Assembly (NCBI RefSeq): GCF_029854705.2
Contig: NZ_CP139035.1
Location: forward strand, 1,736,001-1,800,000
DNA length: 64,000 bases
Source of the DNA: Akkermansia sp. N21116
Lineage (GTDB): Bacteria > Verrucomicrobiota > Verrucomicrobiia > Verrucomicrobiales > Akkermansiaceae
Direction: 5' to 3'
The translations under genes were made by a program, and so were the position numbers. The stretch's first letter is position 1. Each line of letters begins with the position of its first letter. Under the pieces are notes generated by a model. It saw only the letters and a list, made by a program, of their open reading frames with translations. It ran no database searches and was not told where the DNA came from. Below, piece after piece: positions 9,457-17,011 of the stretch.

Positions 9457-10530
9457 TTATATGGTATCCACGTTGGGATAGCTGCCGATGGTTTTGAGGA
9501 TGGAACAGTTCTGTTCCACTTCTTTCAGCGCGCTCAGAAGGGGCTCTTCCCGGGAATGACCGACAATATCGACATGGAAGACGTATTCCCAGTTGACGAC
9601 CTTGGATGGACGGGATTCGATGCGCGTCAGATCGATGTTGTAGCGGCGGAAAATGTCGAGAACCTTGACGAGCGTCCCCGGCTTGTGATTGATCTGGAAG
9701 AGAATGGATGTCCGGTCATTACCGGTGGGCTGGGTCTCCTGCTTGCCGATGATGGCGAAGCGCGTCGTGTTATTGCAGTTGTCCTGAATATCCTCCGCCA
9801 GCAGTTCGAGTCCGAAAAGTTCCGCACAAAGAGGGCTGGCAAGGGCTGCTGCTCCGTCCCCGGCATGTTCCTTGGCAATTTGGGCAGCCTTGGTGGACGA
9901 AGTGGTGGCGACAATGTCGGCTTCCGGGTAGTGGCGGTGCAGCCAGTTGCGTGTTTGCCCGAGGATCTGGGGGTGGGAATAGATGGTGGTGATCCTGTCT
10001 TTCGGCGCTGAGGAAATGAGACCGTTGCGGATGCGTAGGTGAATTTGCGAACAGATTTTGAGTGGAGATTGGACGAAAAGATCCATGACGGCTGTGACGG
10101 CACCCTCTGTGGAGTTTTCCACCGGGACGACTCCGTAATTGGCCTTGCCTCGGCTGACTGCGTCAAATATATCGGCAAAGTTCGGTTCCGGTATCAGTTC
10201 TACGCTATGACCGAATTGTTTGAGAGCCGCCTGGTGGGACCATGTACCGGGAGGCCCCAGATAGGCGACGCGGATATTGCCTTCAAGCAGGAGGCCGCAG
10301 GAGATGATTTCCCTGTAGATGGAATAAAGCGCTTCCTTGGGGAGGACGCCGTTGTTGAGTTTCTCCAGTTTCTGCATGAGCAACGCTTCTCTTTCCGGTA
10401 CGGAAATCGGGGCGTTGCGGGCCTTTTTGTATTCGCCGACCTGGCGTACGAATTCGTATCTGTTTTTCAGCAGGTTGACAATTTGGGCATCAATGCCGTC
10501 GATGCTGTTGCGTAACTCGGAGAGATCCAT
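9457..10530 (-). CDS. pheA: Bifunctional chorismate mutase / prephenate dehydratase (PheA)
   Basis: Converts chorismate to prephenate and then to phenylpyruvate in phenylalanine synthesis. The 357-residue protein has an AroQ-type chorismate mutase (about 1-85, starting LSELRNSIDGIDAQIVNLL), a prephenate dehydratase domain (about 88-265, VAYLGPPGTWSHQAA and PVENSTEGAV) and a C-terminal ACT domain (about 278-355) with the ESRP Phe-binding motif (IESRPSK), so feedback inhibition by phenylalanine is expected. The frame is open for 65 more codons, but homology begins at the ATG at 10530. The 280 bases to the next plus-strand gene hold no gene I can support. Confidence 0.95.
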   Translation of the reverse strand: MDLSELRNSIDGIDAQIVNLLKNRYEFVRQVGEYKKARNAPISVPEREALLMQKLEKLNNGVLPKEALYSIYREIISCGLLLEGNIRVAYLGPPGTWSHQAALKQFGHSVELIPEPNFADIFDAVSRGKANYGVVPVENSTEGAVTAVMDLFVQSPLKICSQIHLRIRNGLISSAPKDRITTIYSHPQILGQTRNWLHRHYPEADIVATTSSTKAAQIAKEHAGDGAAALASPLCAELFGLELLAEDIQDNCNNTTRFAIIGKQETQPTGNDRTSILFQINHKPGTLVKVLDIFRRYNIDLTRIESRPSKVVNWEYVFHVDIVGHSREEPLLSALKEVEQNCSILKTIGSYPNVDTI

Positions 10531-10810
10531 GGAAAACTGACTGATGATGTGTGAAATTGGCAGATTGACGTCTGAGGCTGGCTCCCCGGGAGGAACTGCC
10601 GCAGAGTATAAAAAGAGCCTGTGGGTAATCAAGAGGAATCGGGCTTTGCCGGGACATGATGGCACTGATTCGTGCTCTTCCTTGGAAACGGGAAGGAAAA
10701 CCTCCATGAATCGTGAAATTGGCAAGGGCTAAATTTTGAGATGAATGGGAAAATGTAGAGGATTCTTGGCGGCGCGTGGAGGATGTGGTAAGGTGAGAGC
10801 CTGATCAACC

Positions 10811-11857
10811 ATGAGCAGGGCGTTAAAAAGGATTTTCGTGCATGGGTTCCCGTCGCTTTACGGCGGGGCGGGGACGGAGCTGCACCACCAGATGATCGTG
10901 TGGCGGAAGATGGGGATGGATGTCCACCTCATCCCGACCGGGGACGGTTTCTACCCGGAAGACCTTTATGTGGAACTGCTGCGGCTGGGGGTGGTCATCC
11001 ACGCGGCGGACGACTGGACGGCTCTGGAGCCGGGCGACCCGGTGATGGGGTTCTGCAACAGCGAGTTTCTGGACGCCATCCCGGAGATCCGGAAACATAC
11101 GAAGCGCACCGTCTTTGTGAACTGCATGACATGGCTCTTCGACAAGGAGAAGGAATTGATGAAGGAAGGGCTGATTGCCATGTTCCTTTACCAGAACGAG
11201 GAGGTGAGGCAGAAGAACATGCCCCTCCTGCAAGGGCTGAACGCGGACCCGTCCGTCCGGTTCATGACGTTTAAGCCGTACTTCCACAGCGACGCCTTCC
11301 CCTTTATTACGGAGAGGACGGACGAGTATTTCGGGTGCGGACGGATTTCCCGCCAGGACGCGGACAAGTTCGCCCGAAACACGCTGCAAATCTATGAATA
11401 CTTCGTCTCCCCGGTGCCCAAGCGCGGCCTCTTCCTGGGATTCGACCACCGGAGCGAGGAGAAGATCGGCAAGCCCTACGACTGGATCAGGACGGCGCGG
11501 GACCAGACGGAAGTCTCCCAGCAGGAGTTTTACAAGCACTGCAAGATCGTGCTGCAACCCACGGACACGACGGAGAACTGGCCGCGCGTGGGCTTCGAGG
11601 CGATGGCCTCCGGCAGCGTGCTGATTGTCGATAACCGGGGCGGGTGGCGGCAGATGGTGGAGCACGGCAGGACCGGCTGGCTCTGCGACCATGAGAGGGA
11701 CTTTATCTACTACGCCTCCCGGATGGCATACGAGCCGCACTGGCGCGACGACATGGCGGAGGCGGCGCGGGAGCGCGGCCTGGAACTCGGCGGGCTGGAA
11801 GCGTCATCCGCCAGTTGGGAGGAAGTGTTCGACGCGATGGCGAAGCTGCCCGAATAG
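10811..11857 (+). CDS. GT4-like glycosyltransferase
   Basis: A 348-residue soluble protein with a GT-B look. The N-terminus has a Gly-rich nucleotide-sugar loop (VHGFPSLYGGAGTELHH), and the C-terminal half has TENWPRVGFEAMASGSVLIV, the E-x7-E region that holds the donor sugar in GT4 enzymes. There is no signal peptide or membrane segment, so it acts in the cytoplasm. Its GC content is clearly higher than that of pheA upstream, and it opens the accessory island. Donor and acceptor are unknown; the nearby serine-rich Rhs protein is one possible target (inference). Confidence 0.65.
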   Translation: MSRALKRIFVHGFPSLYGGAGTELHHQMIVWRKMGMDVHLIPTGDGFYPEDLYVELLRLGVVIHAADDWTALEPGDPVMGFCNSEFLDAIPEIRKHTKRTVFVNCMTWLFDKEKELMKEGLIAMFLYQNEEVRQKNMPLLQGLNADPSVRFMTFKPYFHSDAFPFITERTDEYFGCGRISRQDADKFARNTLQIYEYFVSPVPKRGLFLGFDHRSEEKIGKPYDWIRTARDQTEVSQQEFYKHCKIVLQPTDTTENWPRVGFEAMASGSVLIVDNRGGWRQMVEHGRTGWLCDHERDFIYYASRMAYEPHWRDDMAEAARERGLELGGLEASSASWEEVFDAMAKLPE

Positions 11858-11906
11858 GGACAGGAGGGCAGCGAGTCCCTACATCCGAAACCTTGGGTTC
11901 CCCTCA

Positions 11907-12827
11907 ATGACACGAAACGAGCTTATGAACGAGAAGAAGAAAGTTTCCATCCTGGTGGGCATCTGTTCCGGCCAGGGGCTGGAGGAACGGCGCAATGCCG
12001 TGCGGGACTCCTGGCTCCGGCACCCGCAGGAGGGCGTGGAGTGCCTGTTCTTCATCGGCGGCGAAGCGGCGGAAGAGGAACGGGGCGATACCGTAGGGCT
12101 GGACGCCCCGGACACGTACAACGGGCTTCCGGCCAAGGTGCTGGCCTTCTTCCGCTACGGACTTGAGCACTACGACTTCGACTGGATTTTCAAGTGCGAC
12201 GACGACACGTACCTGGACCTTTCCCGGCTGCCTGAACTGGCGGACTCCCGGTACGGCCTGATCGGGGATGCCCTGCTGGGCGAGCGGAAAGCCCCCAGCG
12301 GCGGGGCGGGCTACTTCCTCTCCCGCGCGGTGGTGGAGGAAATTGCCGCCAGGTCGGACGTGCCGCTCACGGGGGCGGAAGACCTCATCTTCGGGAAGCT
12401 GGCCCTTGAAACCGGGGCGGAGTACCTGGTGACGCCGAGGCTCTTCCTCTCCAACGTGCGCTACCCGCTGCCGGACAACGACACGGTGACGGCGCATTGG
12501 TGCATCCCCTCCGTGCTGCGCGCCATGGACGTGCTGCGTCACGGTACGCCCGCCGCCGTGTACCGCGGCATCCACCCCCACTGGGACGACTCCTTCCTCT
12601 TTTACCGGGAGGGGGTGTTCCGGAGGGCGTCCTCCCCGGACTTCGGATGGTGGAAACTCGGCGGGGAGACCCGGGACACGCTGACATTGGCCTGGAAGCG
12701 GTGGGACCCGATGGAACTGGAATGGAAGGGAGAAAACTTCCAAGGCCCCTCCGTGACCCTGGCGAGGCTGGATGGTTCCCGCTCGCTCTGGGAACTGCCG
12801 CCTCCGGACGAAGGAGCGCTGGAATGA
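11907..12827 (+). CDS. GT31-like (beta-galactosyltransferase-type) glycosyltransferase
   Basis: A 306-residue protein whose N-terminal half matches the GT31 pattern: RNAVRDSWLRHP, then DFDWIFKCDDDTYLDL with the metal-binding Asp triad, then GGAGYFLSRAVVEEIA and the acidic LTGAEDLIFG. GT31 enzymes add Gal or GlcNAc in beta-1,3 linkage. Two ATG codons (11907, 11925) fit and neither has a clear ribosome-binding site; I give the first. The frame is open further upstream inside the previous gene, which I reject. It is high-GC like its upstream neighbour, with no membrane segment. Residues ~215-306 are unassigned. Confidence 0.65.
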   Translation: MTRNELMNEKKKVSILVGICSGQGLEERRNAVRDSWLRHPQEGVECLFFIGGEAAEEERGDTVGLDAPDTYNGLPAKVLAFFRYGLEHYDFDWIFKCDDDTYLDLSRLPELADSRYGLIGDALLGERKAPSGGAGYFLSRAVVEEIAARSDVPLTGAEDLIFGKLALETGAEYLVTPRLFLSNVRYPLPDNDTVTAHWCIPSVLRAMDVLRHGTPAAVYRGIHPHWDDSFLFYREGVFRRASSPDFGWWKLGGETRDTLTLAWKRWDPMELEWKGENFQGPSVTLARLDGSRSLWELPPPDEGALE

Positions 12828-12878
12828 GAAGGCAATTCCGGACGTGACAGCACTTCCAAAAAAAGATAAAAAGGCGGG

Positions 12879-13682
12879 ATGGAAAAGAGTTCTGACGGTA
12901 CGGAGCCCAAGGAGATCAAGGCCTATATCTACATGACGTATGAGAACATGCTCAAGGTATTGGCCGGAGGAGCCCTGAAGGTGCGCACCATCGACGAGTG
13001 CAACGATCCCTATGAGTTCATGCCCGCCGGACCGGAAGGGGAAAAATGGTCGAAAGAGTATGAGATGGCGTTTATCTGCTTTTCCTCCCTTTACAATTCC
13101 GGAGCGATGTGGGCGCACTACGGCGACAAGCACAAGGGGGTATGCCTGGAGTTTACCTTCCCCCTGCGCCAGCTAAACGTTGAAGACGAGTACTCCTATT
13201 ATATTCTGGATATTGAACTGAAAGAAGACTCGCTTATTTCGTTTAGCTGGAGAAAGCGGGATAAAACCCATCTCTATTATTGTGTGCTGTTTAATATGAA
13301 ATATAAGAAAGAGCGCCAAAAATTTGAGTATGGCATGTTCGGAACCAGCATGATGGGTGACCGCCTGATGTGTGATGTAGATAAATGTCTCTTAACAAAA
13401 GATAAGTCTTGGCACTATGAGGAAGAACTGCGGATACTCGTCTCCTTGCCAGAGAAGGATGTTAGGAAGGAGGAGGACTATTTCGTAGATTGCTTCCACA
13501 AGTATTTGACGGGGATTATCCTGGGAATCAAATGCCAGAAGGACGCGGAAAGCGTTGAAAAGATTGTCGAACTTTTCCGGAAGGACGGGGACGGACCTAT
13601 CCAGGTGTACCAGGCCCAGTATTCCGAAAAGACATTTGACGTTCTCGTTCCCGGGATCGACAAGGCCCCGGGAAACCCCTAG
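12879..13682 (+). CDS. DUF2971 family protein
   Basis: A 267-residue protein with the DUF2971 signature: an early YMTYENMLKVLAGGALKVRT, then NDPYEF, and SGAMWAHYGDKHKGVCLEF. The family is widespread on bacterial accessory islands and has no settled biochemical role. The gene is a composition mosaic: the first ~300 and last ~150 bases are GC-rich like the adjacent GT genes, while 13190-13420 is visibly AT-rich. It lies between two glycosyltransferase genes on the same strand, with spacings of 51 and 37 bases, so it could be part of one transcript. Confidence 0.7.
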   Translation: MEKSSDGTEPKEIKAYIYMTYENMLKVLAGGALKVRTIDECNDPYEFMPAGPEGEKWSKEYEMAFICFSSLYNSGAMWAHYGDKHKGVCLEFTFPLRQLNVEDEYSYYILDIELKEDSLISFSWRKRDKTHLYYCVLFNMKYKKERQKFEYGMFGTSMMGDRLMCDVDKCLLTKDKSWHYEEELRILVSLPEKDVRKEEDYFVDCFHKYLTGIILGIKCQKDAESVEKIVELFRKDGDGPIQVYQAQYSEKTFDVLVPGIDKAPGNP

Positions 13683-13719
13683 AGCCGGGGATTGAGACAA
13701 CAGCAAAAGAGCGGATGCC

Positions 13720-14364
13720 ATGTACAAGATACTCGTCGTAAGTTTGCCCGGCTCCCCGAAGAGGGAGGCCATGAGCGCCCGGCTCCTGGAACAGGGGCTG
13801 GCCTGGGAGTGGGTGGACGGCGTGCGCCTGGAAGCCGTGGAAGAAGCCGCGCCGGAGGAGTACAGCAACCTGGAGGCCTACCGCATTCCGCGACTGAAGA
13901 CGGACCCGGACTACATCCGCCGCGCGGTGGGCTGCAAGCGGGCCATGCGGAATGCGCTGGCGTGGGCCGCATGCTGCGAGGAGGAATGGGTGGTCATCCT
14001 CCAGGACGACGCGCGGGTGATGCCGGAGTTTGACGTGAAGCTGCGGGATCTCCTCAGCAAGGCGCCAGCCACCGCTGGAGCCGCGATGCTGCATTACGAG
14101 GGGAGCGCCGTCCTTGATTGCGGGGAATGGAAGGAAGTCACGGGAGATTTGCGCAGCATGGCCGCCTTTGCCGTGCGCCCGGCGTACGCGGAGGCGATGG
14201 AAAATTTCCTCTCCTCCTGGGGAGGCGAGGACGACCGCATCTGGGCTCCCCTTGCCCGGCGAGGCGACCTGATCCTGGCCGCCAAGCCGATGCTCGTCCG
14301 GACCAACCACAAGGGAAGCGACATAACCAGCGGCATTCCGGAATTGACCGGGTATTGGAAATAG
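13720..14364 (+). CDS. GT25-like glycosyltransferase
   Basis: A 214-residue protein of the glycosyltransferase family 25 (LPS glycosyltransferase) type. It begins KILVVSLPGSPKREAMSARL, continues with the conserved GCKRAMRNAL, and has the nucleotide-sugar/metal motif VVILQDDARV and a late GEDDRIW. GT25 enzymes usually add galactose to lipooligosaccharide, but the family also has protein-modifying members. It is soluble and GC-rich. Its stop lies 5 bases from the stop of the convergent Sel1 gene. Its last ~145 coding bases are duplicated at 15661-15805. Confidence 0.72.
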   Translation: MYKILVVSLPGSPKREAMSARLLEQGLAWEWVDGVRLEAVEEAAPEEYSNLEAYRIPRLKTDPDYIRRAVGCKRAMRNALAWAACCEEEWVVILQDDARVMPEFDVKLRDLLSKAPATAGAAMLHYEGSAVLDCGEWKEVTGDLRSMAAFAVRPAYAEAMENFLSSWGGEDDRIWAPLARRGDLILAAKPMLVRTNHKGSDITSGIPELTGYWK

Positions 14365-14369
14365 GTTTC

Positions 14370-15350
14370 TCAGGAAGAAGCTTTTATGTGGAAGAGACGT
14401 TCCAAGGTTTCTTTAGCTCTTTCATGTCCCTGATCCGCCGCTTTTTGAAGCCATTTTTTTGCTTCCGGCATGTTTTGATAAATTTTATCCGGATCATAAT
14501 ATTCTACATCCCCAGCATAACATGATCCCAATGCATATTGCGCTTCACTGTCACCAGCTTCCGCTGCTTTTTTCCATAATTCCAGTGCCTTGTTGACATC
14601 TTTTTTCAAGCCTCCCAACCCCATAGCATAAAAGATTCCCATGTTACGTTGGGCGGCTGGAGCGCCTTGGTCAGATGCTTTTTGAGACCAATAGGCAGAT
14701 TTCTCTAAGTTTTTGGTAACGCCCTTTCCCGTCAAATAACAAACGCCAAGAAGACATTGTGCTTCTCTATCTCCCTGATTGGCTGCTTTCTCAGCCCAAA
14801 AGAACGCTTTTTCCTCATCCTTGGGTATGCCATATAATCCCTCATAATAGGTGGCTGCCAAGTTATATTGCGCCATTACATCTCCTCGATTGGCCGCTTT
14901 TGTGACCCATTCAATAGCTTGAGGAATATTTTGTTCTACACCTTTCCCTTGCAGGTAACAACCAGCAACAATAGATGCTCCCCCGGCGTTTTCCTGTTCG
15001 GCAGCTTTCATGGCCCAAGTAAACGCTTTTTCGTAATCCTGCGTAACTCCAATACCTTTTCCGTAACAGAGACTCACTTTGACCTGCGCATCCGCATCGC
15101 CTCCTTGGGCAGCCTGTAAGAGCTTCTCAAAACTGCCATATGTCCCAAACGGCGATTCCTGCGGAATTGCTGCTTTTCCAGGAGTTTCCTGTTGCTGGGC
15201 CCATACGGCAGGCATTTGAAGACACAGCCCCGTGACGAGTAGAAGGAGAGGCACCCGGGCAGGAAAACGCCAGAGGGTGCCTCTTGAAAACCTGTCCTTA
15301 GCTATCGCCAAAGACAGGTCCGATGTTGTTTTTAATGTCATTTGTTTCAT
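14370..15350 (-). CDS. Exported Sel1-repeat protein B
   Basis: A 326-residue exported protein. The positively charged N-terminus is followed by a hydrophobic stretch (VPLLLLVTGLCLQMPAVWA), a signal peptide, here preceded by an unusually long ~30-residue n-region. The mature part is a chain of about six Sel1-like repeats of ~36 residues (pattern A..G...A...LG..Y..G.GV..D..KA..W..KAA.QG). Sel1 repeats form alpha-solenoids that bind partners. The first ~120 residues are nearly identical to Sel1-A; the rest is diverged. It follows the orphan Rhs tail by 13 bases, the same spacing logic as Sel1-A after Rhs. In type VI secretion some phospholipase immunity proteins are Sel1-repeat proteins, so a partner or immunity role is plausible but unproven. 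Confidence 0.8.
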   Translation of the reverse strand: MKQMTLKTTSDLSLAIAKDRFSRGTLWRFPARVPLLLLVTGLCLQMPAVWAQQQETPGKAAIPQESPFGTYGSFEKLLQAAQGGDADAQVKVSLCYGKGIGVTQDYEKAFTWAMKAAEQENAGGASIVAGCYLQGKGVEQNIPQAIEWVTKAANRGDVMAQYNLAATYYEGLYGIPKDEEKAFFWAEKAANQGDREAQCLLGVCYLTGKGVTKNLEKSAYWSQKASDQGAPAAQRNMGIFYAMGLGGLKKDVNKALELWKKAAEAGDSEAQYALGSCYAGDVEYYDPDKIYQNMPEAKKWLQKAADQGHERAKETLERLFHIKASS

Positions 15351-15363
15351 TATTTTATACGGG

Positions 15364-15660
15364 TTAAAAATTCAATTTCCATCCGATTTGAGCAGAAACA
15401 GATGCTCCGGTAGGTCCCAGCGAAATCGAACCCTGTCCGTATAGAGCCGAATGTGCACCTGTAGGAATAGCCCCTTCTACTCCAATTGTGCCGGAGCCGC
15501 TGAATTTGTTGCCTGGATTGGAAACAGTGCCGTCCGAAAACGAGACGGGGTCCTTACCTTCCTGGGTTGGATATGATGTACTGACTGTGAAAGATCCGCC
15601 CTTTCCGGCTACAAGCTCAGGCGTTGTGCCCGTGAAGGAGGCTGTCAACATACCCGTAAG
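15364..15660 (-). pseudogene. Orphan copy of the Rhs C-terminal tail
   Basis: The 98 codons before the stop copy the end of the Rhs gene at 17012. The first ~56 residues match closely (LTGMLTASF, TTPEL, AGKGGS, VSTSYP, EGKDPVSFS, GTVSNPGNKF); the last ~42 are different but keep the same alternating beta pattern and end in GWKLNF rather than GFRGTF. There is no Rhs core in front. The open frame continues to a GTG at 15750, but those extra 30 codons are the antisense of the duplicated GT25 fragment, so any product would be chimeric. It could be a silent tip that must recombine into Rhs to be used. Confidence 0.8.
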
Positions 15661-15805
15661 GGAGGCGAGGACGACCGCATCTGGGCTCCCCTTGTCCGGC
15701 GAGGCGACTTGATCCTGGCCGCCAAGCCGATGCTCGTTCGGGCCAACCACAAGGGAAGCGACATAACCAGCGGCATTCCGGAATTGACCGGGTATTGGAA
15801 ATAGG
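15661..15805 (+). pseudogene. 3' fragment of the GT25 gene
   Basis: This copy of the last ~145 bases of the gene at 13720-14364 includes its TAG stop and the 20 bases behind it. It has no start or N-terminal part, so it cannot make the enzyme. It is the passive passenger of the tandem duplication and provides a neutral clock: only four substitutions separate it, together with its flank, from the intact gene. Confidence 0.9.
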
Positions 15806-15809
15806 TTTC

Positions 15810-16997
15810 TCAGGAAGAAGCTTTTGCTTCCGTTAGTTGTTTGAGTGCTTCCCGGGCTCTCTCATGCCCCTGTTCCGCCGACTTTTGAAGCCATTCCCGT
15901 GCTTTAGGAATGTTTTGAGACACAGTACCGAGATAACTTGTCATACCTGCGTAATGTATCCCTATTATGTATTGAGCTTCCGCATCACCTCCTTCCGCCG
16001 ACTTTTTCAGAAATTCTATACCCCGTTTCAGATCTTTTTTGATGCCACCGATTCCATAAGCATAAATAAAACCTAATTCCCGTTGAGAAAAAGAATTCCC
16101 TTGTTCCGCCGCTTTTCCCATCCAGTGCATCATTTTTTCAAATTTACGCTGCGTTTCCTTATCGGGGAAAGGACTGCTCAAGGCATCTAATTCTTCTTTT
16201 CCGGCTTCTTGTTGAGCCCAATAATATTTAGATGCTTGTGTAAAAACAGAAGATACATCCTTATCATCATTTATGTAGAGCAATCCCAAACTGGCTTGAG
16301 CATTTGGTTCTCCTTGTTCCGCCGCTTTCTCAAACCAATAGAACGCTTTTTCCAGATTCTTCGGAACGCCTAATCCATTACAATAAGAAATCCCAAGATT
16401 ATATTGCGCTTCTTTGTCTCCCTGATTAGCTGCTTTCTCAGTCCAAAAGAACGCTTTCTTCTCATCTTTGGGTATGTCAAACAATCCCTTCAAATAAATA
16501 GCCCCCAAGTTGTACTGGGCTATTGCAATTCCCTGATTAGCCGCTTTTGTAAACCATTCCATAGCTTGAGGAATATTTTGTTCTACACCTTTTCCTTGCA
16601 TGTAGCAATCCGCAACAAGATATGCTCCCAAAGCATTTCCCTGTTCCGCCGACTTCATTACCCAGGTAAACGCTTTTTCATAATCCTGTGTAACTCCAAT
16701 ACCTTTTCCGTAACAGAGGCCCACTTTGACCTGCGCATCCGCATCGCCTCCTTGAGCCGCCTGCAAGAGCTTCTCAAAACTGCCATACGTCCCAAACGGC
16801 GATTCCTGCGGAATTGCTGCTTTTCCAGGAGTTTCCTGTTGCTGGGCCCATACGGAAGGCATTTGGAGGAACAGCCCCGTGACGAGCAGGAGGAGAGGCA
16901 CCCGGGCAGGAAAACGCCAGAGAGCGCCTCTTGACGACCTGTCTTTGACTGCGGGCAAAGACAGGCCTGATGTAGTTTTTAATGTCATTTGTTTCAT
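15810..16997 (-). CDS. Exported Sel1-repeat protein A
   Basis: A 395-residue exported protein, a paralogue of Sel1-B with about eight to nine Sel1-like repeats. It has the same N-terminus (MKQMTLKTTS start, signal peptide ending in MPSVWA) and the same first ~120 residues. The middle is different and contains an inserted, repeat-poor segment (around residues 230-275, with DDKDVSSVFTQASKYYW). The C-terminal repeat is again similar (EWLQKSAEQGHERAREALKQL). The start lies 14 bases after the Rhs stop, so it is very likely co-transcribed and is the cognate partner of the current Rhs tail. Base composition is more AT-rich than Rhs. A periplasmic immunity or assembly role is inferred from position only. 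Confidence 0.8.
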   Translation of the reverse strand: MKQMTLKTTSGLSLPAVKDRSSRGALWRFPARVPLLLLVTGLFLQMPSVWAQQQETPGKAAIPQESPFGTYGSFEKLLQAAQGGDADAQVKVGLCYGKGIGVTQDYEKAFTWVMKSAEQGNALGAYLVADCYMQGKGVEQNIPQAMEWFTKAANQGIAIAQYNLGAIYLKGLFDIPKDEKKAFFWTEKAANQGDKEAQYNLGISYCNGLGVPKNLEKAFYWFEKAAEQGEPNAQASLGLLYINDDKDVSSVFTQASKYYWAQQEAGKEELDALSSPFPDKETQRKFEKMMHWMGKAAEQGNSFSQRELGFIYAYGIGGIKKDLKRGIEFLKKSAEGGDAEAQYIIGIHYAGMTSYLGTVSQNIPKAREWLQKSAEQGHERAREALKQLTEAKASS

Positions 16998-17011
16998 TGT
17001 TTTTATACGAG

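Noticed and set aside
10531-10810. Possible attachment site matching the tRNA-Pro 3' end at the island's left border
   Set aside because: I looked for the T-arm/acceptor sequence of the tRNA at 24825 here and did not see it.
15661-15750. In-frame N-terminal extension of the orphan Rhs tail
   Set aside because: Those ~30 codons are the antisense of the duplicated GT25 fragment and start at a GTG with no ribosome-binding site, so they are a chance fusion.
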